Of a stretch of 64,000 bases of DNA, positions 26,443-34,828 are shown piece by piece (the stretch's first letter is position 1; each line of letters starts with the position of its first letter). Source of the stretch: Halomonas alkalicola (GTDB taxonomy: Bacteria > Pseudomonadota > Gammaproteobacteria > Pseudomonadales > Halomonadaceae); NCBI RefSeq assembly GCF_030704205.1, contig NZ_CP131913.1:2790001-2854000 (forward strand). Direction: 5' to 3'. The translations under genes and the position numbers were made by a program. The notes beneath the pieces are model-generated. The model was not told the origin of the DNA, did not search any database, and was given only the letters and a program-made list of their open reading frames with translations.

Positions 26443-26949
26443 ATGCAGTCCGAACAGTCGCCGAAGGTTGGCGTGATCATGGGGTCGAAGTCCGACTGGC
26501 CGGTGATGGAACACGCCGTGGCGATGCTCGAACGCCTGGGTGTGCCCTTCGAGACCCGCGTCGTTTCCGCCCACCGCACGCCGGACCTGCTGTTCGACTA
26601 CGCCAAGCCCGCCGCCGACCGGGGGCTTCAGGTGATCGTGGCCGGCGCCGGCGGCGCGGCCCACCTGCCGGGCATGGTGGCCTCCCAGACCGCGCTGCCG
26701 GTGCTCGGCGTGCCGGTGGAGTCCAAGGCGCTCAAGGGGCTCGATTCGCTGCTCTCCATCGTGCAGATGCCGGGCGGCATCGCCGTGGGCACGCTCGCCA
26801 TCGGCAAGGCCGGCGCCACCAATGCCGGCCTGCTGGCGGCCCAGATCGTCGGCCTGCAGGATGCGGCGGTGCGTGGTGCGGTGGAGGCGTTCCGTGCCGA
26901 GCAGACGCAGACGGTGCTCGACAACCCCGATCCCCGTCCCGAGCCCTGA
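26443..26949 (+). CDS. purE: N5-carboxyaminoimidazole ribonucleotide mutase
   Basis: A 168-residue class I PurE, normal length. The substrate loop [12 protein letters not shown] and [13 protein letters not shown] with its catalytic His are present. It converts N5-CAIR to CAIR in purine synthesis. GAGGAG precedes the ATG. It forms a two-gene operon with purK 39 bp downstream. Confidence 0.96.
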   Translation: MQSEQSPKVGVIMGSKSDWPVMEHAVAMLERLGVPFETRVVSAHRTPDLLFDYAKPAADRGLQVIVAGAGGAAHLPGMVASQTALPVLGVPVESKALKGLDSLLSIVQMPGGIAVGTLAIGKAGATNAGLLAAQIVGLQDAAVRGAVEAFRAEQTQTVLDNPDPRPEP

Positions 26950-26988
26950 TAGCCCAGCCCTGATAGAGAGACGAGTGAGGAGAATGTC

Positions 26989-28125
26989 GTGGAAAAAGCC
27001 ATGAACATCGGCGTCCTGGGTGCCGGCCAGCTCGGCCGCATGCTGGCCCTGGCCGGCTACCCGCTGGCCAACCGCTTCACCTTCCTCGATACCACCGGCC
27101 ACCCCAGCGCCGGGATCGGGGAGGTCCTGATCCATACCGACCAGCACCATCTGCTCGACGATTTCCTGGCGAAGGTGGACCTCGTCACCTACGAGTTCGA
27201 GCACCTGCCGGTCTCCCTGGTCCAGGCCATCGAGGAGGTGAAGCCGGTCTATCCCTCCAGCGAGGCGATCCGCGTCTGCCAGAACCGCGCCGAGGAGAAG
27301 GCGCTGTTCGACCGCCTGGGCATTCCCACCCCCACCTACCGCCTGGTGGAGCACGCCGATGAGCTCGAGGCCGCGGCCCGGGAGCTGGGCTGTCCGGTGG
27401 TGGCCAAGTCGGTCACCGAAGGCTACGACGGCAAGGGCCAGGCGGTGATCCGCGACCCCGCCGAGGCGGCGGAAGCCTGGCGCGCCATCGGCCATCCCAG
27501 ACTGATCGTCGAGGCCTTCGTGGAGTTCGTGCGCGAGGTGTCGATCATCGCCGTGCGCGGCCGCGACGGCCAGGTGGTCTTCTACCCCATGGCCGAGAAC
27601 CAGCACGTGGACGGCATCCTGCGCTATTCCGTGGCGCCCATGCCGGACCTGGACGACAGCGTCCAGCAGACCGCCGACGGCTACATCCGCGCGCTGCTCG
27701 ACGAGCTCGACTACGTGGGGGTGCTGACCCTGGAGCTCTTCCAGTGCGCCGACGGCAGCCTGCTGGCCAACGAGATGGCGCCGCGGGTGCACAACTCCGG
27801 CCACTGGACCATGGACGGTGCGGTGACCAGCCAGTTCGAGAACCACCTGCGCGCCATCCAGGGCCTGCCGCTTGGCGATACCGCGGCGCGGATGCCCACC
27901 TGCATGGTCAATGTGATCGGCCGCGAGGGGAACCCGGCGGCGATCCTCGCCCTGCCGGACGCCCACCTGCACCGCTACGACAAGAGCGAGCGCCCCGGGC
28001 GCAAGCTGGCCCACGTCAACCTGGTGGCGCCGACCCACGAGGCGCTGATGGCGCGGGTGCGCGCCTGCGCGGCCCTGCTGCCCGAGGCCCCCGAGCCCCG
28101 CTTCAGCTTCGAGAAGGCCGACTGA
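26989..28125 (+). CDS. purK: 5-(carboxyamino)imidazole ribonucleotide synthase
   Basis: A 378-residue ATP-grasp enzyme making N5-CAIR from AIR, bicarbonate and ATP. The N-terminal MNIGVLGAGQLGRMLALAG and the ATP-grasp core (VVAKSVTEGYDGKGQ, then EMAPRVHNSGHWT) are typical. The GTG at 26989 has GAGGAG six bases upstream, while the ATG at 27001 is 18 bases from it, so GTG is favoured. The next feature is a strong terminator. Confidence 0.95.
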   Translation: MEKAMNIGVLGAGQLGRMLALAGYPLANRFTFLDTTGHPSAGIGEVLIHTDQHHLLDDFLAKVDLVTYEFEHLPVSLVQAIEEVKPVYPSSEAIRVCQNRAEEKALFDRLGIPTPTYRLVEHADELEAAARELGCPVVAKSVTEGYDGKGQAVIRDPAEAAEAWRAIGHPRLIVEAFVEFVREVSIIAVRGRDGQVVFYPMAENQHVDGILRYSVAPMPDLDDSVQQTADGYIRALLDELDYVGVLTLELFQCADGSLLANEMAPRVHNSGHWTMDGAVTSQFENHLRAIQGLPLGDTAARMPTCMVNVIGREGNPAAILALPDAHLHRYDKSERPGRKLAHVNLVAPTHEALMARVRACAALLPEAPEPRFSFEKAD

Positions 28126-28155
28126 ACGGCTCTCCCCATCGGCATCGGCAACGCA

Positions 28156-28188
28156 AGCGGCCCCGCCATCTGGCGGGGCCGCTCGTTT
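28156..28188. terminator. Strong bidirectional terminator between purK and phoX
   Basis: A perfect 12-bp stem (AGCGGCCCCGCC / GGCGGGGCCGCT) with an ATCT loop, followed by CGTTTCA on the plus strand. It lies between convergent purK and phoX. Confidence 0.85.
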
Positions 28189-28203
28189 CAGAACACTAGG
28201 CCG

Positions 28204-30231
28204 TCAGGCCCCGATGATGCCGCCGTCCTCCCGGGTAATGACCAGGGTCGCCGAGCGTGGGATGGCGCTGCCGCCGTCCGGCCAGTGGCTCACCAGCTCG
28301 CCTGCGGCGAAGGCCTCGGCCTCGGTGGTGGCGCCCGGATGCTGGACGTTGACGAACATGGTGCGCTGGTCCGGGGTGGTCACCACGCCGGTGATCTCCT
28401 GACCCACGGGGCCGGTGAGGAAGCGGCGGATCTCGCCGGTCTCGGGGTTGGCGGCCAGCATCTGGTTGTTGCCGAACACCTCGAAGATACCGGTGTTCAT
28501 CACCGACTCGCTGATATCGGTCTGGATCCACACCCGGCGGTCGGCGTCGATCCACAGGCCGTCGGGGTTGGCGAAGATCGCCTCCTGACCCAGGGGCTCG
28601 CCGGCGAGGATCGGCTGGCTGTCGTCGCCGTCCCCGGCCAGCACGAAGAGGTCCCAGGCGAAGCGGGTGCCGGCGTGGCTGCCCTCTTCCTGCCAGCGGA
28701 TGATATGCCCGAAGTGGTTCTCGGCGCGGGGGTTGGCGGCGTCCTCGTCGCCCGCCTCGCGGCGAGTGTTGTTGGTCAGGGTGAAGTAGACCTGTCCGGT
28801 GGCCGGGTCCACCGCGCCCCACTCGGGGCGATCCATCTTCGTGGCGCCGGCCTGGTCGGCGGCGGCGCGGGTGTTGACCAGGATATCGGCGAGATCCGCG
28901 AAGCCGTTCTCCGGGGTGAGGCCGTTCTCGCCCGGGGCCAGGGCCAGCCACTCGCCGCGGCCGTCCTCATGGAACCTGGCCACGTAGAGGGTGCCCTCGT
29001 CGAGCAGGGAGCCGTCGGCAGTGGCGGCGTGGTAGGGGCGGGCGGAGACGAACTTGTAGATGTACTCGAAGCGGGCGTCGTCGCCGGAGTAGGCCACCAC
29101 CGGCTGCCCCTCCACCGCCGGGGCGAAGATCACCCCCTCGTGGGCGAAGCGGCCGAGGTGGGTGCGCTTGACCGGGGTGGCCGCCGGGTCCAGGGGGTCG
29201 ATCTCCACCATCCAGCCGAAGGCGTGGGGCTCGTTGCGGTAGTCCTCGGCGGGGGTGGCGCCGCGGCTGCTGGCGTCGAAGCGCACGAACTCGTCGGCGC
29301 CGCTCTCTGCCCGGTGCCACTGGTAGCGGCCGGTGTCGCGGGTCTGAATGCCGTAGCGGGCCTGGCGGCGATCGATCTCGGCGTCGCTGTTGGCGAAGTA
29401 GCCGGCCCAGTTCTCCTCGGCGGCCAGGTAGGTGTTCCAGGGGGTGACGCCGTGGGCGCAGTTGTTGAGGGTGCCGCGGGTCATGGTGCCGTCCGGGCTG
29501 TACTTCGTCACCACATGCTCGGTGCCGGCCACGGGGCCGGCGAGGCGCATCGGGGTCAGGCCGGTGATGCGGCGGTTGCGGGCGTCCTCGACCACCTGCC
29601 ACTGGCCGTCGCTGCCCTCGCGGATGCGCACCACGCTGACGCCGTGGGCGTTGAGCTCCTTGAGCACCTGGTCGTCGTCGCGGCTGCCGTCGGCGTTCTG
29701 GGGGAAGCCGTTGCGGTCCAGCGCCAGGCCCGCGGCGGCGGCGTGCAGGAAGCGCGGCTCCACGTACTCGTGGTTCATCACCAGCAGGCCGTCCCGGGAG
29801 CTGCCCTCCAGCGGGAAGAAGTGCACGCCGTCGTGGTGGCTGCCCACCTGGTGCCCCTGGGCCTCGCCGCTGGCGTCAAGCGAGAAGGCCGGCATGTCGC
29901 CGCTGATCGGGGTGCCCCAGGGCAGGATGGCGCTGACCCGGTAGCCCTCCGGGACCACCACGCTGTCGGCGGCGCTGACCGGAATGGCCTTGAAGCCGAG
30001 GCTCGGCGCCGGGGCGCTGGCGCCACCGGCGGCGAAGGCGCTGCCGAAGGGCAGCTGGGTGGCCATGGCGCCGGCCACGGCGGCGGCAAGGCTGCCGCGC
30101 AGCATGGCGCGGCGGCTGATGCGCGCCTCGAGGATATCGCCGAAGTAGCCGTTGGCCGAGGCGTTACTCATGGGCTCGTCGCCGGCGGCGAGAACGGGGT
30201 CGACGTGGCCGGGGTGCTGATGCTGGGTCAT
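28204..30231 (-). CDS. PhoX-family alkaline phosphatase (DUF839)
   Basis: A 675-residue Tat-exported protein. The twin-arginine motif is SRRAMLRGSLAAAVAGAM (about residues 39-56). The body has PhoX marks: NHEYVEPRF, TLNNCAHGVTPWNTYLAAEE with a conserved Cys, then EIDPLDPAATPVKRTHLGRF. PhoX is a Ca/Fe-dependent periplasmic phosphomonoesterase. A convincing Pho box is not seen upstream, only a weak match near 30310-30327. Neighbours are unrelated, so it is a single-gene unit. Confidence 0.85.
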   Translation of the reverse strand: MTQHQHPGHVDPVLAAGDEPMSNASANGYFGDILEARISRRAMLRGSLAAAVAGAMATQLPFGSAFAAGGASAPAPSLGFKAIPVSAADSVVVPEGYRVSAILPWGTPISGDMPAFSLDASGEAQGHQVGSHHDGVHFFPLEGSSRDGLLVMNHEYVEPRFLHAAAAGLALDRNGFPQNADGSRDDDQVLKELNAHGVSVVRIREGSDGQWQVVEDARNRRITGLTPMRLAGPVAGTEHVVTKYSPDGTMTRGTLNNCAHGVTPWNTYLAAEENWAGYFANSDAEIDRRQARYGIQTRDTGRYQWHRAESGADEFVRFDASSRGATPAEDYRNEPHAFGWMVEIDPLDPAATPVKRTHLGRFAHEGVIFAPAVEGQPVVAYSGDDARFEYIYKFVSARPYHAATADGSLLDEGTLYVARFHEDGRGEWLALAPGENGLTPENGFADLADILVNTRAAADQAGATKMDRPEWGAVDPATGQVYFTLTNNTRREAGDEDAANPRAENHFGHIIRWQEEGSHAGTRFAWDLFVLAGDGDDSQPILAGEPLGQEAIFANPDGLWIDADRRVWIQTDISESVMNTGIFEVFGNNQMLAANPETGEIRRFLTGPVGQEITGVVTTPDQRTMFVNVQHPGATTEAEAFAAGELVSHWPDGGSAIPRSATLVITREDGGIIGA

Positions 30232-30342
30232 GGGGGCTCTCCACGGATGAGGTTGGGTATCTCGGTGGGAGAGCTTGCCCCGGCGGCGTTACATCAGCGT
30301 GTCTGGATGGAGTCACTTCGGTTACAGAGGCGCAAACGACGA

Positions 30343-30364
30343 GGGCCCCGCCGAAGCGGGGCCC
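30343..30364 (-). terminator. Terminator of the DUF2231/haem-protein operon
   Basis: A perfect 9-bp stem (GGGCCCCGC / GCGGGGCCC) with a CGAA tetraloop, 28 bp past the stop of the DUF2231 gene on the minus strand and followed there by TCGTCGTTT. Confidence 0.75.
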
Positions 30365-30391
30365 TGCCGGTGGGGGAGGGTGAGGCCGCTG

Positions 30392-30943
30392 TCAGCGGCG
30401 GCTGCGCTGGCTCATGAAGCCGAGCACCCCCAGTGCGATGCCGATAATCAACATCACGGCGATGACCCAGAGCGGGCTGTAGAAGGTGGTATAGACTTCC
30501 CATCCCATCAGGCCGAGCACCGCAGAGAACGCCGTGGTGGCGCCCACCAGGTGGCCACCCAGGGTGCCTGCGGAGGCGAACATCAATGCCCCTGTCAGGG
30601 CCGGGACTACCAGGGCCCAGCGCCGGGCACCGTCGAAAGCCGAGGCGCCGGCTCGCCACACCACTACGGTGAGCATGGTGAAGATGCCCAGTGACCAGAG
30701 CGCCATCAGGATATGGTTGCGTGCCAGAGGGCTGGCCAGGTTGGCCTCCATTGGCCAGATCAAGAAGCCGATGGTAAGGGTCGCCACGGCACCTAGCAGG
30801 CTCAGCACCAGTACCGGCAGCAGGGCGGCGCGGCTGAGCTCAGCCATCTTGCCGGGCAGGAAGGCGCCGACCAGGATCATCAGGGTGGCCAGCGCCCAGA
30901 ACCCGATCGGGAAGTGAGAAAGCATAGCGTGAGTGCCGGTCAT
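30392..30943 (-). CDS. DUF2231-like membrane protein
   Basis: A 183-residue protein with about five hydrophobic helices and the opening MLSHFPIGFWALATLMILVG, like the HFP-motif DUF2231 family. His residues near helix ends (LSHFP, ARNHILM, GGHLVG) could be haem ligands but this is not established. The start at 30943 overlaps the upstream stop (ATGA), so it is coupled to the haem protein gene. A longer frame from 31036 overlaps that gene and is rejected. It is part of an unassigned redox module. Confidence 0.75.
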   Translation of the reverse strand: MTGTHAMLSHFPIGFWALATLMILVGAFLPGKMAELSRAALLPVLVLSLLGAVATLTIGFLIWPMEANLASPLARNHILMALWSLGIFTMLTVVVWRAGASAFDGARRWALVVPALTGALMFASAGTLGGHLVGATTAFSAVLGLMGWEVYTTFYSPLWVIAVMLIIGIALGVLGFMSQRSRR

Positions 30944-32382
30944 GAGCGGTCTCCTTGATGAGTCTGGCGGAAGGAAGGTAGTAGCGCCAAGGTGACGCCG
31001 AGCATGGCGATCAGGCCGGCGATAAGAGTCATCCACCAGCGGGTCGTGATGGCGTCGTTGAACTCCATCTCTACCCCGTAGAGGGCGAGTTGCTTCTCGC
31101 TGTGGCGTGGCCTGACTGGCTTGCCTTCGGCGATATCTTCGGCGCCGGCGTGAGCACGGCTGATCAACAGCGGCCAGTCGACCTGCCCGGGATAGAAGAG
31201 CGTCATCTCGAACCAGTCAGTCGACCAGTCCGGGGAGTCCCCCTCGAAGGCCCGTGCCTGGAAGTCGGCTTCGCGTCCCAGGCCTACCGTGTAGGGATGC
31301 GATACGTAGTGCCAGCGGCTCCCGGTGGCGTTGCGATAGACGCCGATGCCGATGTCGTACACGCCCTGTTCACGGAACGCCTTGTCGTCCAGTGGGCTTC
31401 GGGTGTCCATGTCTCGTACCAGGGTCACGTCCCAGTAGCCGTCCGCCCAGCGGGCAGGGCCTTCATGCACCATGATATCGCCGCGGGAGCCGGCCGGCTC
31501 CCGCAGCAGGCGCCGCGGGATCACATCACCGTTCTGCCAGTCGTGGTCGGGGTCGAAGTCGGTCCGGTTGTCCTCGGAAAGGTAGTAGATGCCGTCGAAA
31601 TCGACGCCCCCTGAGGTCACATCTTCCCAGCGCAGCGATCGCTGACCGGTCTGCTCGGGGTCGAGCATCCAGCGCGGCCGGTTGTTATCGCCATCCCAGT
31701 TGGTGGTGAAGGGACCGCCGCCGGCATCGCCGTGGCGATATTCGCCGACCCACTGGTCATCGGAGGCGCCGATGGCATTGGAGCGCCCGGCGCGCCAGTG
31801 CCAGAGATCCAGGAAGTAGCCGGCCTCCCGCTGGGCTTGCAGCACATCCGCGTCGACTACGCTGCGCCAGTCATTCTGGTTTGACCGGGTCGCGGGTAGG
31901 TACTTGCGGACATCGCTCTCGCCGAGAGTCTCGCCCAGATGAGGATGGGCGCGCACGTCAGCCGGCGAGGCGGAGTTGCTGAAGAAGCGCATCTGGTCGC
32001 CGACGGTGATGTAACCGCCATAGCGCCCGAAGTCGGGGACGCCGCCATCGTCGACCAGCATCGCCACTCGATCCTCGTAGGTGCCGGCGGGATCGGGCCC
32101 TGCAACCGAACTGCCGTGGCGAATCCACTCACCGTCCTCGTAGCGCAGCATGTCGTGATAGACATGGGGCTGAGATGCCGGCCAACGATAGCGGAAGAAG
32201 ATCTGCTCGCCGTTGTAGGCGGCCTGCACCTGCAGCGGCATGGTCAGCTCATCGGGAATCCAGATATTGCGTTCGAGGTCGTTCTCTACCACCCCGGTGC
32301 CCTGGGTCACCCAGGCCAGCCCGAGGGCAAGCGGAAGCCCCAGGACCAGCCAGGACCTAGCGCCGTTGTCGTGACTTTCCAT
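30940..32382 (-). CDS. Ethylbenzene-dehydrogenase-like haem-binding protein with C-terminal anchor
   Basis: A 480-residue protein. An N-terminal hydrophobic segment (WLVLGLPLALGLAWV) and a C-terminal helix (MTLIAGLIAMLGVTLALLPSF) bracket a large periplasmic domain. The domain looks like the EB_dh/cytochrome c-552 haem domain (DOMON-like): IPDELTMPLQVQAAYNGEQ near the start, then WHWRAGRSNAIG and GYWDVTLVRDMDT. Related domains bind haem b and carry electrons to or from Mo enzymes. No Mo subunit is encoded here. It is divergent from a flavocytochrome gene across a 304-bp gap. I infer a membrane electron carrier; partners and substrate are unknown. Confidence 0.72.
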   Translation of the reverse strand: MESHDNGARSWLVLGLPLALGLAWVTQGTGVVENDLERNIWIPDELTMPLQVQAAYNGEQIFFRYRWPASQPHVYHDMLRYEDGEWIRHGSSVAGPDPAGTYEDRVAMLVDDGGVPDFGRYGGYITVGDQMRFFSNSASPADVRAHPHLGETLGESDVRKYLPATRSNQNDWRSVVDADVLQAQREAGYFLDLWHWRAGRSNAIGASDDQWVGEYRHGDAGGGPFTTNWDGDNNRPRWMLDPEQTGQRSLRWEDVTSGGVDFDGIYYLSEDNRTDFDPDHDWQNGDVIPRRLLREPAGSRGDIMVHEGPARWADGYWDVTLVRDMDTRSPLDDKAFREQGVYDIGIGVYRNATGSRWHYVSHPYTVGLGREADFQARAFEGDSPDWSTDWFEMTLFYPGQVDWPLLISRAHAGAEDIAEGKPVRPRHSEKQLALYGVEMEFNDAITTRWWMTLIAGLIAMLGVTLALLPSFRQTHQGDRS

Positions 32383-32451
32383 ATGATCTCCAGCCTAAGA
32401 TAAGTTAGTAGCATTGTCGCATTCAGTATGGGCGCCTCTGAGCGGATTTCT

Positions 32452-32465
32452 CTGACACAGATCAA
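32452..32465 (-). promoter_or_regulatory. Candidate FNR/Dnr-like site in the 304-bp divergent gap
   Basis: On the minus strand TTGATCTGTGTCAG at 32465-32452 matches FNR/Dnr-type boxes (TTGAT-N4-ATCAA or -GTCAA), with one to two mismatches in the right half. A CATACT (minus, 32430-32425) lies 31 bp downstream and could be a -10. The rest of the gap (32383-32686) shows no gene; I see only the ribosome site GGGAGG before 32687. Confidence 0.4.
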
Positions 32466-32686
32466 GATGGGGCGAACAACGTGATGTAGGCCTTGATGAC
32501 TGGCGCCTATCGGCGACACTGTCAGGTAGCGTTCGACAGGGTGAGGCGTGATGCGGCTATGGCTTGGGTGGGCGGTATCGCCCTGATGACCATGCTGATG
32601 CCGGTTCAGTGTGGCACAAGAGCGCCTGAACGGGGGCAGTCTGCGCATTGGCTGTCGCTCGGCAACATGTGGGCAAGGGAGGTGCC

Positions 32687-33979
32687 ATGAGTTACCGAAT
32701 ACAACGCGGTGATCTGCTGTTGATCATGGCCTTGCTGGTGCCGCTGGTGGTAGCGGCGCCGAGGCTGGGCTGGCCGCCGGGGGAGGCGGCGGCGCTGCTC
32801 GGCTGGGTGGGGCGCGTCAGCGGTATTCTGGGACTGGCCATGCTGCTGGTGACCGCGGCGCTGAGCATCCGGTTGCCGGGATTCGACCGCTGGTTCGGCG
32901 GGCTCGACCGGCTCTGGCAGCTGCACCGGCTGCTCGGTTTCAGCGCCTTTATCCTGATCATGCTGCACGTGCTGGCGCTCGGCCTGGCGCGGGTGCCGGC
33001 GGGCCTAGACGTGGCGATATTGACGCTGTTTCCGCCGCTGTCGCAGCTGGCACTGTGGAGCGGCTGGCTGGCCTGGCTGGCGATGGTGATCTTCCTGGCG
33101 CCGACCTTCCAGTTCTTCGGCCGGCTCGACTACCAGCGCTGGAAGCGCCTGCATATGCTGTCGGCAGCGGCGCTGCTGCTGGCGCTGGGCCACGCGTTGC
33201 CGCTGGCGGGGGAGACCTGGCCGTGGTGGCTGCTCGGCGCCCTTGGCGCGGGTGCCATGGTGTGGCGCAAGCTGCTGTCGCCGTCGCTTGCCCGCCACGC
33301 TTACCGGGTCGAGAGCGTCGAGTCGTTGGCCCGCGGCGTGGTGGAAATTGCCCTGAGGCCGGAGGCTCGCGGGCTTAGCTATCGCCCCGGCCAGTTCGTC
33401 TATCTCACCCCGCTCGACGAATCGCTGACCGCGGGACGCGGCGAGGAGCACCCCTACACCATTGCCTCGGCCCCGGATGATCCTTTGCTGAGGCTCGGCA
33501 TCAAGGATCTCGGCGATGCCAGCCATGCCCTGCAGACCGTCAGTGTGGGCAGTCGGGCGATGCTCGAGGGGCCTTACGGCGACTTCTTCGCCGTGGACTA
33601 TCCTCAGCGAGACGCGCTGTGGCTCGGCGGCGGCATCGGCATCACACCATTCGTCAGCGCAGCCAGGGGAATGGCTGCTGAAGATGAAGGACGTCATGCC
33701 CAGCTGTTCTACCTGGCCAACGGCCCCGACCGTGCCTACTACCTCGATGAGCTCACCCGCTGCGCCGAGGAGGTCGAGCGCTTGACGGTAACCGCCCACT
33801 TCTACCGTGAGCAGGGGCCGCTCAGCGAATCCTTCCTGCGCCACCACTGCCCGGACTACGCCGACCGCGAGATCTACCTGTGCGGCCCGCCCGGGATGAT
33901 CGGCCACCTGCGTGACCTGCTCGCCGCCCAGGGCGTGCCGGCATCGCGTATCCACTGCGAGGTCTTCGATTTCCTATGA
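32687..33979 (+). CDS. Ferric-reductase-like flavocytochrome (FRD transmembrane + FAD/NAD domain)
   Basis: A 430-residue protein. About six N-terminal helices include two His pairs, LHRLLGFSAFILIMLH (14 apart) and LHMLSAAALLLALGH (13 apart), the two-haem pattern of ferric reductases/NOX. The C-terminal half is a ferredoxin-reductase-like unit: RPGQFVYLTP, HPYTIASAP (FAD), LGGGIGITPFVSAARG and YLCGPPGM (NAD). It should move electrons from cytosolic NAD(P)H across the membrane. GGAGG precedes the ATG at 32687. Its stop overlaps the start of a cytochrome b5/FMN protein (ATGA), the likely acceptor. Confidence 0.85.
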   Translation: MSYRIQRGDLLLIMALLVPLVVAAPRLGWPPGEAAALLGWVGRVSGILGLAMLLVTAALSIRLPGFDRWFGGLDRLWQLHRLLGFSAFILIMLHVLALGLARVPAGLDVAILTLFPPLSQLALWSGWLAWLAMVIFLAPTFQFFGRLDYQRWKRLHMLSAAALLLALGHALPLAGETWPWWLLGALGAGAMVWRKLLSPSLARHAYRVESVESLARGVVEIALRPEARGLSYRPGQFVYLTPLDESLTAGRGEEHPYTIASAPDDPLLRLGIKDLGDASHALQTVSVGSRAMLEGPYGDFFAVDYPQRDALWLGGGIGITPFVSAARGMAAEDEGRHAQLFYLANGPDRAYYLDELTRCAEEVERLTVTAHFYREQGPLSESFLRHHCPDYADREIYLCGPPGMIGHLRDLLAAQGVPASRIHCEVFDFL

Positions 33980-34821
33980 ACAAGATTGCCTATAGTGCCT
34001 TTATCGCCTTCCTGGCCAGTATCGGCACCCTGGTCTCGGTGCAGGCGCTCTCGTCGGACGAGGCCGACAGCGCCGGCGACGAGCGTGATATCACCCTTGA
34101 CGAGCTGGCCGAGCACGCTAGCGCCGAGAGCTGCTGGAAGGCCATTCACGGTGGCGTCTACGACATCACCGACTACGTCCCCGACCACCCCACCGAGGAA
34201 GAGGTGATCCTCGAGTGGTGCGGACGTGAATCCAGTGAGGCGTGGGACAACAAGAGCCCCGGGCGGCCACATAGCCCGGCCGCCGAGCGCCAGCTGGAGA
34301 ACTATCGCATCGGGCGGCTGGTCGACGACCAGGGCGAACCGCTGGAAAGCGCCGATACCGGCGAGTTGCCTAGCGAGGAGCAGGATCAGCCGATGGAGCA
34401 GGAAGCGGCGGCTGCCGCACCGTCTCCCGCTGAGGATCAGCGTCTGCACCGCGCCATGCTCGGACAGCCGCTGGACGGCCACTACCGCGGCGTGTTCACC
34501 GACCGCGGCGAGATTCAGGTCAATATCACCTTCGACCTGCGCGATGGCCACCTGAGCGATGTGAATTTCCGCCATCTCGCCTATCGCGGCGTCGACTACC
34601 TGACCCTGGAGGAGGATGCGGACCTGTACCCGGTGATGGTGCAGCATCGCCGCATCACCGAGTGGCTGGAGGGCGAGCCCCTGACCTCGATCTTCGCTCT
34701 TTACGAGCCCGAGCGCGTGGTCGACGAGGTGGACGGCTTCAGCGGCGCCACCCTGCGCGGCGCCAAGGTGATCTCGGCGATGCGCGACGGCCTCAACCGC
34801 GGGGTCTATAGCTGGCCCTAG
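33976..34821 (+). CDS. Periplasmic cytochrome b5-like / FMN-binding domain protein
   Basis: A 281-residue protein with an N-terminal membrane anchor (YSAFIAFLASIGTLVSV). Residues 35-115 resemble cytochrome b5: GGVYDITDYVPDHPTEEEV with first haem His in HPTE (canonical HPGG), and RPHSPAAERQLENYRIG with the second. A low-complexity Glu/Ala linker (about 120-155) leads to an FMN-binding domain (about 160-281) ending in DGFSGATLRGAKVI. SGAT is the type of motif that ApbE modifies with covalent FMN in NosR/RnfG/NqrC proteins. It overlaps the flavocytochrome gene by 4 bp, so electrons probably pass from that to haem and then FMN. The terminal acceptor is unknown. Confidence 0.82.
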   Translation: MNKIAYSAFIAFLASIGTLVSVQALSSDEADSAGDERDITLDELAEHASAESCWKAIHGGVYDITDYVPDHPTEEEVILEWCGRESSEAWDNKSPGRPHSPAAERQLENYRIGRLVDDQGEPLESADTGELPSEEQDQPMEQEAAAAAPSPAEDQRLHRAMLGQPLDGHYRGVFTDRGEIQVNITFDLRDGHLSDVNFRHLAYRGVDYLTLEEDADLYPVMVQHRRITEWLEGEPLTSIFALYEPERVVDEVDGFSGATLRGAKVISAMRDGLNRGVYSWP

Positions 34822-34828
34822 GAGCGCG

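Noticed and set aside
30310..30327. Pho box upstream of phoX
   Set aside because: CTGTAAC-N4-GTGACTC on the minus strand matches only 5/7 and 3/7 positions of the CTGTCAT repeats, too weak to claim.
28285..30417. A 710-codon open frame on the plus strand opposite phoX
   Set aside because: Mirror frame of the PhoX gene; composition Val/Gly/Ala-rich without recognisable motif, and no ribosome site of note.
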